A DNA stretch of 7,524 bases from the NCBI GenBank assembly GCA_020355945.1, contig CP070627.1, forward strand, positions 1,421,161 to 1,428,684. The letters run 5' to 3'. The translations under genes were made by a program, and so were the position numbers. The DNA is from Candidatus Aminicenantota bacterium (GTDB taxonomy: Bacteria > Acidobacteriota > Aminicenantia > UBA2199). Positions 1 to 5,993 of this stretch are shown piece by piece (the first letter of the stretch is position 1; every line of letters begins with the position of its first letter). Under the pieces are notes generated by a model. That model was not told the DNA's origin. It ran no database searches and saw only the letters and a program-made list of their open reading frames with translations.

Positions 1-18
1 AAATAACAGCGGATTTCC

Positions 19-43
19 TTTAAAATATAGTCGATTTAAAATA
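19..43 (+). promoter_or_regulatory. Short AT-rich direct repeat upstream of the HTCS gene
   Basis: TTTAAAATA occurs at 19-27 and again at 35-43, 16 bp apart, in the AT-rich leader just before the HTCS start. It could be part of a promoter or operator, but no clear -35/-10 pair can be assigned, and AT-rich 9-mers repeat easily by chance. The TTGAATCA motif found downstream is absent here, so autoregulation through that motif is not supported in the visible part of the leader. Confidence 0.2.
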
Positions 44-64
44 ATAGAAAGATTGATTAGAAAG

Positions 65-3000
65 ATGAGAGATTATTTAAAACAATTATTAAAATCCTTC
101 ATGATGCTGCTGACACTTCTGCCTTTCTGTGCACCCCAAAACGTATTTTGTCAACATACCGGCTACAAATATCTCACGAACTACAGCCCAAAAGACTATG
201 GACAGCAACCCCAAAACTGGGCGATTTTACAGGATAAACGCGGCATCATTTATGTGGCCAACCAGGGGGGACTGTTAGAATTTGACGGGGTTTCCTGGCG
301 GACAATTGAAATCCCCAACAGGTCGGTTCGCTCACTGGCAATGGATGATAACGGAACCATTTATGTTGGCGGAATAAATGAAATCGGGTTCCTGGCCCCG
401 AATGAAAAGGGGTCTTTACAATACATCTCCCTCCTGGGCTATATAGATGAAGATAAAAGAAACTTTTTAAATGTATGGAAAACACATGCAGCAAAAGATG
501 GGATATATTTCGGGACCTATGATTTCCTGTTCCGCTGGAATTCCCAAAAGAAAGAGATGAAAGTATGGAGGCCGGAAATTCGTTTCTATAATTCTTTTAC
601 ATGTGAAGGAAAATTATTTATTCGCGATGGAAAAATTGGGCTCAAGCAAATGAAAGACGGATCGTTAACACGAATCCCCGGAGGCGAAGAATTTGCAGAA
701 AAAAAGCTTAACATGATGGTTCCGTATGTTCCAGCAAAGATTCTTATTGGCACCCGTTTTGATGGATTTTACCTCTATGATGGTAGTACAATTACGTCTT
801 TCCATACAGGCGCAGACGATGAAATGAAGAATAACGAGCTTCTTCATGGGATACGGTTATCCTCCGGTGATTTTGCATTGGCAACACTCCACAGAGGTCT
901 CATCATTATTGACTCCCAGGGTCACAAAAAACACAAATTTAACAAAGTTTACGGCCTACAAGATGAAGATGTAAAGTGTGTTTTTGAGGATTTCCAGGGT
1001 AACTTGTGGTTGGGGCTGAATAAAGGGATATCGAAAATCGAATATGGGACTCCCATTTCTGTCTTTGACGATCGTTCCCATTTACCCGGGATTGTTCTCT
1101 CGGTTGTAAGGCATCATAACGATTTATATGCCGGAACCACCAGTGGATTATATTCTCTTACATCTTCCGCTAAATTCCTACGTGTCCCCAAAATATCCGG
1201 TATGTGTTGGTCATTACTGTCAATGGGCAACACTCTTTTAGCAGCAACAAGTAACGGTGTTTTTCAAATTGAGGATAATATCACTAAAGGGATATTGGTT
1301 AAAAAGCGTTCTTTTGTTTTACTTTGCTCAGAAAAGTATAAGAATCGTATCTGGGTAGGAACGAGCCATGGATTGGTTTCGTTAAAGTGGGAAAAGGGTC
1401 AATGGAAGGAACTTGAATTTGAAAATATCCCTAAAGCAGAAATAAGAACCATGGTAGAAGACCAGGAGGGAAATTTGTGGTTGGGTACCTTAACTAAAGG
1501 AGTTTTAAAAGTCCCTCTTTTAGTTGGTAAGGTCTCTCCCAATGTAACCCCTATATCCTATAATGAGTCCAATAAAATGCCTTCTAGAGAGATTGATGTC
1601 TTTAATGCAGCCGGGCGTGTCATGTTTGCCACAGACAAAGGTTTATTTCGTTTTGATGAAAAAAAGAATGTTTTTGTCCCCGACATCACATTAGGAGAAA
1701 AATTCGCAGATGGTTCACATAATGTTTTCCACCTTGTGGAAGACCGGGAAGGAGATATCTGGTTCCATTCGGAGCACAGTAATTTCCAGGCAATTTCCAG
1801 GAAGGACGGTGGCTTTGATTTGAATGAAAAACCTTCTATTATCCCCCCTGTCCAGGTAAACGCCATTTATCCCGATCCTGACGGAACTGCCATCTGGTTC
1901 GCCGGCAATGATGGTCTTATACGTTATGATACCCGGATAAAAGATATCTACCGCCATGATTTCCCACTCCTCCTTCGAAAAGTGCTGGTCAATGAAAGTG
2001 AAGTGATTTTTGATGGTTATGTTGACAAAAAATCCAAACCTTTTTTCCCTGCTTTGCCTTATGAAAAGAGAAACCTTCGTTTTGAGTTCGCTGCTCCTTT
2101 TTTTGTAGGTGAATCTGTGACCCAGTATCGATATCGCCTGGAAGGATATGACAATGATTGGTCTGCCTGGACTTCCGAAACCAAAAAAGATTATACAAAT
2201 CTCGATTCCGGGACGTATAGGTTCCAGGTTTGGGCAGAAAATGTGTATGGAGAATTAAAGCATAAAGATGTTTTTCGATTTAAAATACTGCCTCCCTGGT
2301 ACAAAACCTGGTGGGCGTTTTTAATATATGCATTTGCCATTTTCCTTATGGTGTTTCTTATTGTCAGATGGCGCTCCTGGAAATTGGTAAAGGAAAAACA
2401 AAGACTTGAACAAGTCGTTAAGGAGAGAACAAAAGAGATCAACCGGAAGAATCAACAGTTGGAAAAGCAAACAGTCCAATTACAAGAACAATCCGAGAAA
2501 CTGAAAGAAATGGACCAGGTGAAATCCCGTTTTTTTGCCAACATTTCCCATGAATTCCGCACTCCGCTTACTTTGATTATGGGCCCATTGGAACAAATGC
2601 TTACCGATAACCATGAGAATGAGCGAGATCGGGAAAACAGGTTGAAAATGATGCTGCGAAATTCACAGCGTTTACTGACATTAATCAACCAATTACTGGA
2701 CCTCTCAAAGCTTGACAGTGGAAAGATGAATTTGCTGGCTGCCCATCAAAATATTATTCTTTTTTTAAAAGGTATAACGGATTCTTTTCATTTTTTGGCT
2801 GCTCAAAATAAATTGGATTTAACATTTCACACTGAAGAAGAAGATATTGTGCTTTATTTTGATTCGGAAAAATTAGAAAAAGTGATCTGTAATCTTCTTT
2901 CCAATGCCATCAAGTTTACCCCGGCGGGAGGAAAAATTACGATTACGGTAAGAAAAAATCATACACAAGAAGAGAATTTTCCTTCAGGCTCCCTGGAAAT

Positions 3001-4189
3001 ATCTGCTGCAGATACTGGCAGGGGAATTCCCCGGGAACAATTGGTTCATATTTTCGATCGCTTTTACCAGGCCGGGGTTTCCAGGGAATATGACCTTAAA
3101 GGTTCCGGCATCGGACTCGCCTTAACAAAAGAGTTGGTCACTCTCCATCATGGAGAAATTGATGTCAAAAGCAGTGAAGGAAGTGAAGCAGAAAGCAGCG
3201 GAACGGAATTTATTCTCCGGCTTCCTTTAGGAAAAGAGCATCTTAAACCGGAGGAAATCGTGGATTTACCCGGGATACCTTCCCACCGGGGGGAGAAACC
3301 TTGTGAAGTTTCGCCGCTTTATGCTGTTGAAAAAGAGGAAGAGGAACTTAAGAAAGAAGAACCTAATGTAAAGGAAAAAGATATCGAACCTGGAATGCAA
3401 GAGAAGGACATTATCCTGGTGGTGGAAGACAGCGCTGATGTTCGAAAATACATTCGAAAACCTCTTGAACCGCACTACACAGTGGTGGAAGCAGTGAATG
3501 GCCGGGAAGGCATAGAAAAAGCAAAAGAAATTATACCTGATCTCATTATCAGTGATATTATGATGCCTGAGGCGGATGGGTATGAATTGTGCAGGCTCTT
3601 AAAGCAGGATGTCATGACCAGCCATGTTCCAATTATTCTTTTAACCGCAAAAGCTTCTGAAGAAGCTGTTATCCAGGGGTTGGAAACCGGGGCTGATGAC
3701 TATATCACCAAACCTTTTAATGCAAAAATATTGATGGCCCGGATAAAGAACCTGATCGACTTGCGCCAGCAATTGCAGTTGAAAATGAGGCGGCAGATGA
3801 TGCTGCAGCCCGCGGAAATCTCCGTATCATCCATTGATGAGGAGTTTATTAAAGAATTACAGGGTACAATCGAACAGAATTTAGCGGATTCGGAATTCAC
3901 TGTAGAAGAATTGGGAAAGAAGCTTTATATGAGCCGGGCTTCCCTGTATCGGAAAATCCAGGCTTTATCCGGGGAATCCCCCAACCATTTTATTCGCTCT
4001 TATCGTCTGAAACGCGCGTTCCAATTGTTGAAAGAAAATTTTGGCAATGTGACCGAAGTAGCCTTTGAGGTGGGCTTCTCCAGTTCCGCTTATTTTACCA
4101 AGTGTTTTAAAGAGCAATTTCACCAATTGCCTTCCTCCTTCCAGGCCTCCGAAGGTTCCGGCGGGGCACCTTCCAAACCCCTGGGATGA
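65..4189 (+). CDS. Hybrid two-component system (HTCS) sensor kinase/response regulator with AraC-type output
   Basis: One-protein signalling system: a periplasmic sensor coupled to a cytoplasmic kinase, receiver and DNA-binding domain. Residues are numbered from the in-frame TTG at 53; the ATG at 65 (residue 5) is preferred because it directly precedes the signal peptide, although no strong SD is visible. Order: hydrophobic signal sequence ~16-33; Reg_prop propeller ~40-640 with motifs such as GNLWLG near 316 and 472; Y_Y_Y domain ~674-733; membrane helix ~753-774; coiled coil ~778-825; HisKA with phospho-acceptor H833 in SHEFRTPLT; HATPase_c with N951, D987-TGRGI, F-box FDRF at 1001 and G1017-SGIGL; acidic Glu/Lys linker ~1090-1118; receiver with E1125/D1126, D1168, T1198 and K1220; AraC HTH ~1262-1363 with VAFEVGFSS from 1336. 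All catalytic residues are present and the length is normal for an HTCS, so it looks functional. In Bacteroidota such proteins usually control nearby glycan-use genes, but none is seen here and the ligand is unknown. Confidence 0.95.
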   Translation: MRDYLKQLLKSFMMLLTLLPFCAPQNVFCQHTGYKYLTNYSPKDYGQQPQNWAILQDKRGIIYVANQGGLLEFDGVSWRTIEIPNRSVRSLAMDDNGTIYVGGINEIGFLAPNEKGSLQYISLLGYIDEDKRNFLNVWKTHAAKDGIYFGTYDFLFRWNSQKKEMKVWRPEIRFYNSFTCEGKLFIRDGKIGLKQMKDGSLTRIPGGEEFAEKKLNMMVPYVPAKILIGTRFDGFYLYDGSTITSFHTGADDEMKNNELLHGIRLSSGDFALATLHRGLIIIDSQGHKKHKFNKVYGLQDEDVKCVFEDFQGNLWLGLNKGISKIEYGTPISVFDDRSHLPGIVLSVVRHHNDLYAGTTSGLYSLTSSAKFLRVPKISGMCWSLLSMGNTLLAATSNGVFQIEDNITKGILVKKRSFVLLCSEKYKNRIWVGTSHGLVSLKWEKGQWKELEFENIPKAEIRTMVEDQEGNLWLGTLTKGVLKVPLLVGKVSPNVTPISYNESNKMPSREIDVFNAAGRVMFATDKGLFRFDEKKNVFVPDITLGEKFADGSHNVFHLVEDREGDIWFHSEHSNFQAISRKDGGFDLNEKPSIIPPVQVNAIYPDPDGTAIWFAGNDGLIRYDTRIKDIYRHDFPLLLRKVLVNESEVIFDGYVDKKSKPFFPALPYEKRNLRFEFAAPFFVGESVTQYRYRLEGYDNDWSAWTSETKKDYTNLDSGTYRFQVWAENVYGELKHKDVFRFKILPPWYKTWWAFLIYAFAIFLMVFLIVRWRSWKLVKEKQRLEQVVKERTKEINRKNQQLEKQTVQLQEQSEKLKEMDQVKSRFFANISHEFRTPLTLIMGPLEQMLTDNHENERDRENRLKMMLRNSQRLLTLINQLLDLSKLDSGKMNLLAAHQNIILFLKGITDSFHFLAAQNKLDLTFHTEEEDIVLYFDSEKLEKVICNLLSNAIKFTPAGGKITITVRKNHTQEENFPSGSLEISAADTGRGIPREQLVHIFDRFYQAGVSREYDLKGSGIGLALTKELVTLHHGEIDVKSSEGSEAESSGTEFILRLPLGKEHLKPEEIVDLPGIPSHRGEKPCEVSPLYAVEKEEEELKKEEPNVKEKDIEPGMQEKDIILVVEDSADVRKYIRKPLEPHYTVVEAVNGREGIEKAKEIIPDLIISDIMMPEADGYELCRLLKQDVMTSHVPIILLTAKASEEAVIQGLETGADDYITKPFNAKILMARIKNLIDLRQQLQLKMRRQMMLQPAEISVSSIDEEFIKELQGTIEQNLADSEFTVEELGKKLYMSRASLYRKIQALSGESPNHFIRSYRLKRAFQLLKENFGNVTEVAFEVGFSSSAYFTKCFKEQFHQLPSSFQASEGSGGAPSKPLG

Positions 4190-4211
4190 ATTTTTCCGAC
4201 CGGGGGAAATT

Positions 4212-4291
4212 TTGAATCAAATTTTATATTTTTTGAATCATCTGTTATATCTTTAGAATCATTAACATTATAGAATACAGCCAGATCATTT
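4212..4291 (+). promoter_or_regulatory. 80-bp element, copy 1, with 21-bp-phased TTGAATCA direct repeats (putative operator/promoter)
   Basis: TTGAATCA lies at 4212-4219 and 4233-4240, and TAGAATCA at 4254-4261, so the three starts are exactly 21 bp apart. The first two 21-bp units match at 17 of 21 positions. A second copy of the whole element lies at 5601-5680, with 67/80 identities and no gaps. TAGAAT at 4271-4276 is kept in both copies and is a candidate -10, while no good -35 lies at the proper distance, as expected of an activator-dependent promoter. Direct half-sites at 21-bp steps match the known araI1/araI2 layout, and the gene just upstream encodes an AraC-type domain. Binding is inferred. 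Confidence 0.5.
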
Positions 4292-4303
4292 GATAAAATG
4301 ATC
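4284..4303 (+). other. Perfect 8-bp stem-loop in the leader of the 217-aa gene (first of two)
   Basis: GATCATTT (4284-4291) is followed by loop GATA and the exact reverse complement AAATGATC (4296-4303). It overlaps the end of the 80-bp element and lies before the SD of the next gene. There is no T-run, so it is not a standard terminator. It could act as an mRNA leader structure or as a dyad protein site. Confidence 0.45.
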
Positions 4304-4308
4304 GAAGA

Positions 4309-4330
4309 CCTTGCTCAAAGAAGAGCAAGG
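4309..4330 (+). other. Perfect 8-bp stem-loop in the leader of the 217-aa gene (second of two)
   Basis: CCTTGCTC (4309-4316), loop AAAGAA, and GAGCAAGG (4323-4330) pair perfectly. An A-rich stretch (4331-4344) and then the SD GGGAGG (4346-4351) follow. The A-run is on the sense strand, so this is not an intrinsic terminator in either direction. Its position suggests a leader structure that protects the mRNA or sets translation. Confidence 0.45.
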
Positions 4331-4345
4331 AAAATAAAAAAAAAT

Positions 4346-4351
4346 GGGAGG
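4346..4351 (+). promoter_or_regulatory. Ribosome binding site of the 217-aa gene
   Basis: GGGAGG sits six bases before the ATG at 4358. It fixes the start of the orphan gene and shows that SD-led initiation is used, which is atypical of Bacteroidota. Confidence 0.85.
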
Positions 4352-4357
4352 TAAAAG

Positions 4358-5011
4358 ATGAAACAAGAAAAATTTGGGAGCCAGGCAAAAGCGGGGGCAG
4401 CCCCAAAAGCAGATGAGAACAAGGGAAAACCGCCTGACCAATATGAAATTGAAGTGGTAAACGAATTTGATGAAGATGAGGTCGATCTTCATGTTGTTCA
4501 TGTTTCACGTATTTCCAGCAGGATACCGAGTAAAACGGGTAAAAATTCCAAACCCCTTGAACAGGGACGCCAGCAGCATTACCTGAAACCGAAAGAGCCG
4601 CAGGATCCGAACAATGGAAAAAACAAAAAAAGGTATGTTCTTGCCCCTTTGGATTACATGATCATTACCTTATATAAGGATGATGAGAGAGAAGCTAAAG
4701 CAAAAAATTGGTATGTAGAATTACCTGCACAGGCTGATTTCCAATTCCTTCCCGGGGATGAAGGAGAAAAAGTACTCTTAACCAGTTTAGCCAGGAAAAC
4801 CCGTTCAAAAGGAAAAAAAGTCGATGAAACCAAACATGATGAAGTCAAAGATGGAAGAACAAAGATAATCATGGACCGGGGTCAATACGAATGGAAACTG
4901 GAGATATGGAGCCCAGCTTTGGAAGAGTACCAATCAAACATGGACCCGGAAAGTTTGGAAAATGATAATGGAACACCTGATAATGTAAAAATCGGTGATA
5001 ATGGGCCATGA
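4358..5011 (+). CDS. Hypothetical protein, 217 aa, soluble, unknown function
   Basis: I do not recognise a family. The strong SD and long open frame support a real gene. No signal peptide or membrane helix is visible, so it is probably cytoplasmic. Residues 1-28 are a polar, Lys/Ala/Pro-rich tail. A first segment at ~29-55 (YEIEVVNEFDEDEVDLHVV) looks strand-forming. Residues ~56-90 are a Lys/Asn/Pro/Gln linker. A second core starts at ~92 (RYVLAPLDYMIITLYKDD) and runs through NWYVELPAQADFQFLPGDEG. A Lys-rich stretch lies at ~150-170, then KIIMDRGQYEWKLEIWSP from ~169. The last ~25 residues are acidic and disordered-looking. The alternating hydrophobic pattern suggests a beta-rich domain flanked by disordered tails. 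No catalytic motif is evident. The gene lies between the full HTCS and the miniature relative, downstream of the phased direct repeats, so control by the HTCS is plausible but unproven. Confidence 0.75.
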   Translation: MKQEKFGSQAKAGAAPKADENKGKPPDQYEIEVVNEFDEDEVDLHVVHVSRISSRIPSKTGKNSKPLEQGRQQHYLKPKEPQDPNNGKNKKRYVLAPLDYMIITLYKDDEREAKAKNWYVELPAQADFQFLPGDEGEKVLLTSLARKTRSKGKKVDETKHDEVKDGRTKIIMDRGQYEWKLEIWSPALEEYQSNMDPESLENDNGTPDNVKIGDNGP

Positions 5012-5116
5012 AAATGAACGCACCAAAAAGGAGAAGACACAAATAGAAGACAGAAGGCAGAGGACAGTAGGGCATATTAAAGTAGAGAACCAGTTGGGGA
5101 AAGAGGCTGGGGGGCG

Positions 5117-5150
5117 ACCGTTAACCTGGGTTCTTTGCCGGGTTAACGGT
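5117..5150 (+). other. Strong 13-bp stem hairpin in the leader
   Basis: ACCGTTAACCTGG (5117-5129) pairs with CCGGGTTAACGGT (5138-5150) around an 8-nt loop, with a single G-U wobble. The outer ten pairs are exact and contain two GTTAAC palindromes. GGGAGGTGGAG follows rather than a T-run, so intrinsic termination is unlikely unless it is U-tract-independent. It lies 38 bp before the next ATG and may be a leader structure, an mRNA-end stabiliser for the 217-aa gene, or a dyad site. Confidence 0.5.
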
Positions 5151-5174
5151 GGGAGGTGGAGTCTAAGCGATAAA

Positions 5175-5179
5175 GGAGG
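5175..5179 (+). promoter_or_regulatory. Ribosome binding site of the miniature kinase ORF
   Basis: GGAGG within AAAGGAGG is nine bases before ATG 5189. A consensus SD in front of a truncated kinase is notable: the fragment has its own start signal and is not only an internal scrap of a larger gene. Confidence 0.75.
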
Positions 5180-5188
5180 CTGAGAGAA

Positions 5189-5629
5189 ATGAATGTACAT
5201 ATACAGCGATTATTAATACCATTGGCTTATACCCTGGTGGTTTTCCTGTTGACAGGTCTTATCGTCCTGTGGCGGCGATATAGAAAAATGGAACAGGAAA
5301 AACAGGTAATGGAACAAATCGTTAAGGAGAGAACAAAGGAGATGGAAGAGAAGAATCACCAATTGGAAACACAAGCGGTGCGGTTTTTTTCCAACATTTC
5401 CCATGAATTCCGCACACCCCTGACCTTAATTATGCTCCCCCTGGAGCACATGCTTGAAAATTGCCAGGATAAAAAACAGGAAGAAGGACTCAACCTGATG
5501 ATGCAGAATTCACAGCGATTACTCACGTTAATTAACCAATTACCATATATTTTCGGTCGCTTTTTACAGGGAGAAGGTGAGGGGCAGGTCATAAACAACT
5601 TTGAATCAAATTTTATAGTTTTTGAATAA
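5189..5629 (+). pseudogene. Miniature, internally deleted HTCS-like histidine kinase (146 aa), likely remnant or mini-kinase
   Basis: Related to the HTCS at 65-4189 but stripped down. Visible parts: membrane helix ~8-28, coiled coil ~33-60, H-box SHEFRTPLT with H72, and the second HisKA helix up to LINQL at ~118. Compared with the HTCS, 17 residues are missing between the coiled coil and RFFSNISHEF. After LINQL about 117 residues are missing (rest of HisKA, N-box, G1), after which YIFGRFLQ matches the HTCS F-box HIFDRFYQ (21/24 nt). Both gaps keep frame. The last ~11 codons are read from a copy of the sequence that lies downstream of the HTCS stop. Stretches of 19 and 25 nt are identical to the HTCS (2415-2433 with 5319-5337; 2538-2562 with 5391-5415). 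No ATP-binding domain, receiver or HTH remains, so it cannot phosphorylate itself alone. Most likely decaying, but the open frame and good SD leave room for an expressed dimerising peptide. Confidence 0.75.
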
Positions 5630-5680
5630 TTTGTTATATCTTTAGGCTTAATATCCTAATAGAATATAGGTAGATCATTT
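5601..5680 (+). repeat. 80-bp element, copy 2 (direct repeat of 4212-4291)
   Basis: Matches 4212-4291 at 67 of 80 positions with no gap. The two first phased motifs persist (TTGAATCA at 5601, TTGAATAA at 5622); the third (5643) is lost. TAGAAT (5660-5665) and the final AGATCATTT are kept, but the 8-bp stem-loop seen in copy 1 is not formed here. The element overlaps the last 29 bases of the miniature kinase ORF. It is either a second operator or the downstream flank of an eroded duplicate HTCS locus. Confidence 0.7.
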
Positions 5681-5756
5681 GGGATCTGACCGACGAGCTG
5701 CTGGGGGGGCAGCAGAGATATGTGGGAGAGATAGAAAATGGGGGAGGAGAGAAGGC

Positions 5757-5793
5757 AGTAAGAAGGTAAGAGAAACCCTCTTACCTTCTTACT
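5757..5793 (+). repeat. Perfect 16-bp inverted repeat, 5-nt loop
   Basis: AGTAAGAAGGTAAGAG (5757-5772), loop AAACC, then the exact reverse complement (5778-5793). The flanks (GGAGGAGAG before, CTCCTC after) could extend the pairing. No T-tract follows, so it is not a canonical terminator. A purine arm facing a pyrimidine arm with so short a loop resembles dispersed hairpin repeats of bacterial intergenic DNA. A terminator-like or mRNA-stabilising role is possible. Confidence 0.6.
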
Positions 5794-5873
5794 CTCCTCA
5801 CTCTCAGAATTGCCAGGTTAAGGCATCTGCTGATGTTAGAGAAAACAGAAAACTCCAGGGCTAAATATGGGGT

Positions 5874-5888
5874 CAAATATTATATTTG
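5874..5888. repeat. 7-bp palindrome CAAATAT-T-ATATTTG
   Basis: A perfect 7-bp dyad around a single central T, preceded by GGGGT. It lies just upstream of the promoter candidate for the PQQ-like gene and could be a repressor site. The GGGGTCAAAT context also recalls flanks of REP-type elements, but nothing else supports a mobile element. Confidence 0.35.
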
Positions 5889-5906
5889 CCTAAAAATGAT
5901 GTTGCT

Positions 5907-5912
5907 TATAAT
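5907..5912 (+). promoter_or_regulatory. Candidate -10 box (TATAAT) for the PQQ-like gene
   Basis: TATAAT is an exact sigma-70 -10 consensus, with a poor -35 candidate TTTGCC at 5885-5890 (16-bp spacing). It would give a leader of about 75 nt before the ATG at 5994. The weak -35 overlaps the CAAATAT palindrome, which suggests regulated use. In AT-rich DNA a chance match is possible. Confidence 0.4.
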
Positions 5913-5946
5913 AAACCGTTCATGTTACAATAAACCTTCAAGTTGT
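5910..5946 (+). repeat. ~19-bp tandem direct repeat with AATAAACC core
   Basis: AATAAACC occurs at 5910-5917 and 5929-5936. With a one-base gap, the following TTCA and GTT also agree between the two units. The repeat overlaps the candidate -10 and the presumed transcription start, a usual place for operator half-sites. Function is inferred. Confidence 0.4.
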
Positions 5947-5958
5947 AGAAATAAAATG

Positions 5959-5982
5959 AATATAGGAATATAGGAATATAGG
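5959..5982 (+). repeat. Three perfect AATATAGG units abutting the RBS
   Basis: AATATAGG is repeated three times without change, the last unit running into the SD AGGTGAGG. The same 8-mer occurs at 5663-5670 inside copy 2 of the 80-bp element. Slippage would change leader length but not SD-to-ATG spacing. Confidence 0.55.
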
Positions 5983-5987
5983 TGAGG
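5980..5987 (+). promoter_or_regulatory. Ribosome binding site that decides the PQQ-like gene start
   Basis: AGGTGAGG lies six bases before ATG 5994. The upstream in-frame GTG at 5982 lies inside this SD, so the ATG is the better start and places the signal peptide at the very N terminus. Confidence 0.75.
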
Positions 5988-5993
5988 TTAAAA

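Larger units (their letters stand above)
5012..5188 (+). other. Intergenic leader, purine-rich, before the miniature kinase ORF
   Basis: The first half (about 5015-5110) is purine-rich low-complexity sequence with AGAAGGCAGAGGACAG-like text and no convincing gene. The second half contains a strong hairpin and the SD of the next ORF. A 62-codon frame crosses it but has biased low-complexity composition and no homology that I recognise. Confidence 0.5.
5681..5906. other. Intergenic region with no convincing gene
   Basis: No gene is supported here. The region begins with a G-rich stretch with a small CTGCTG/CAGCAG hairpin (5698-5715), then purine-rich low-complexity sequence, a perfect 16-bp inverted repeat, and a fragment at 5805-5862 whose translation faintly resembles the start of a receiver domain. 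A short AT palindrome follows at 5874-5888. A 61-codon frame across it has unnatural composition and is crossed by the inverted repeat. Confidence 0.6.

Noticed and set aside
53..64. TTG at 53 as the HTCS start
   Set aside because: It is possible, but AGAAAG lies only one base upstream, too close for an SD. The ATG at 65 begins directly at the signal peptide and needs no rare start codon.
4309..4344. Stem-loop plus A-run as an intrinsic terminator of a reverse-strand gene
   Set aside because: In reverse-strand transcripts the T-run would come before the stem, and no reverse gene is supported here.
4245..4508. Reverse-strand frame of 87 codons over the orphan gene start
   Set aside because: It is opposite to a well-supported gene with a strong SD. 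Its Phe/Leu-rich translation is what the reverse strand of purine-rich coding DNA gives.
4995..5183. Forward 62-codon frame overlapping the end of the 217-aa gene
   Set aside because: Low-complexity Lys/Arg/Glu translation, no SD, and it reads through the 13-bp stem hairpin.
5679..5864. Forward 61-codon frame in the intergenic region
   Set aside because: It runs through a poly-G tract and both arms of the 16-bp inverted repeat, has no SD, and has biased composition. Only its end shows the faint receiver likeness reported separately.
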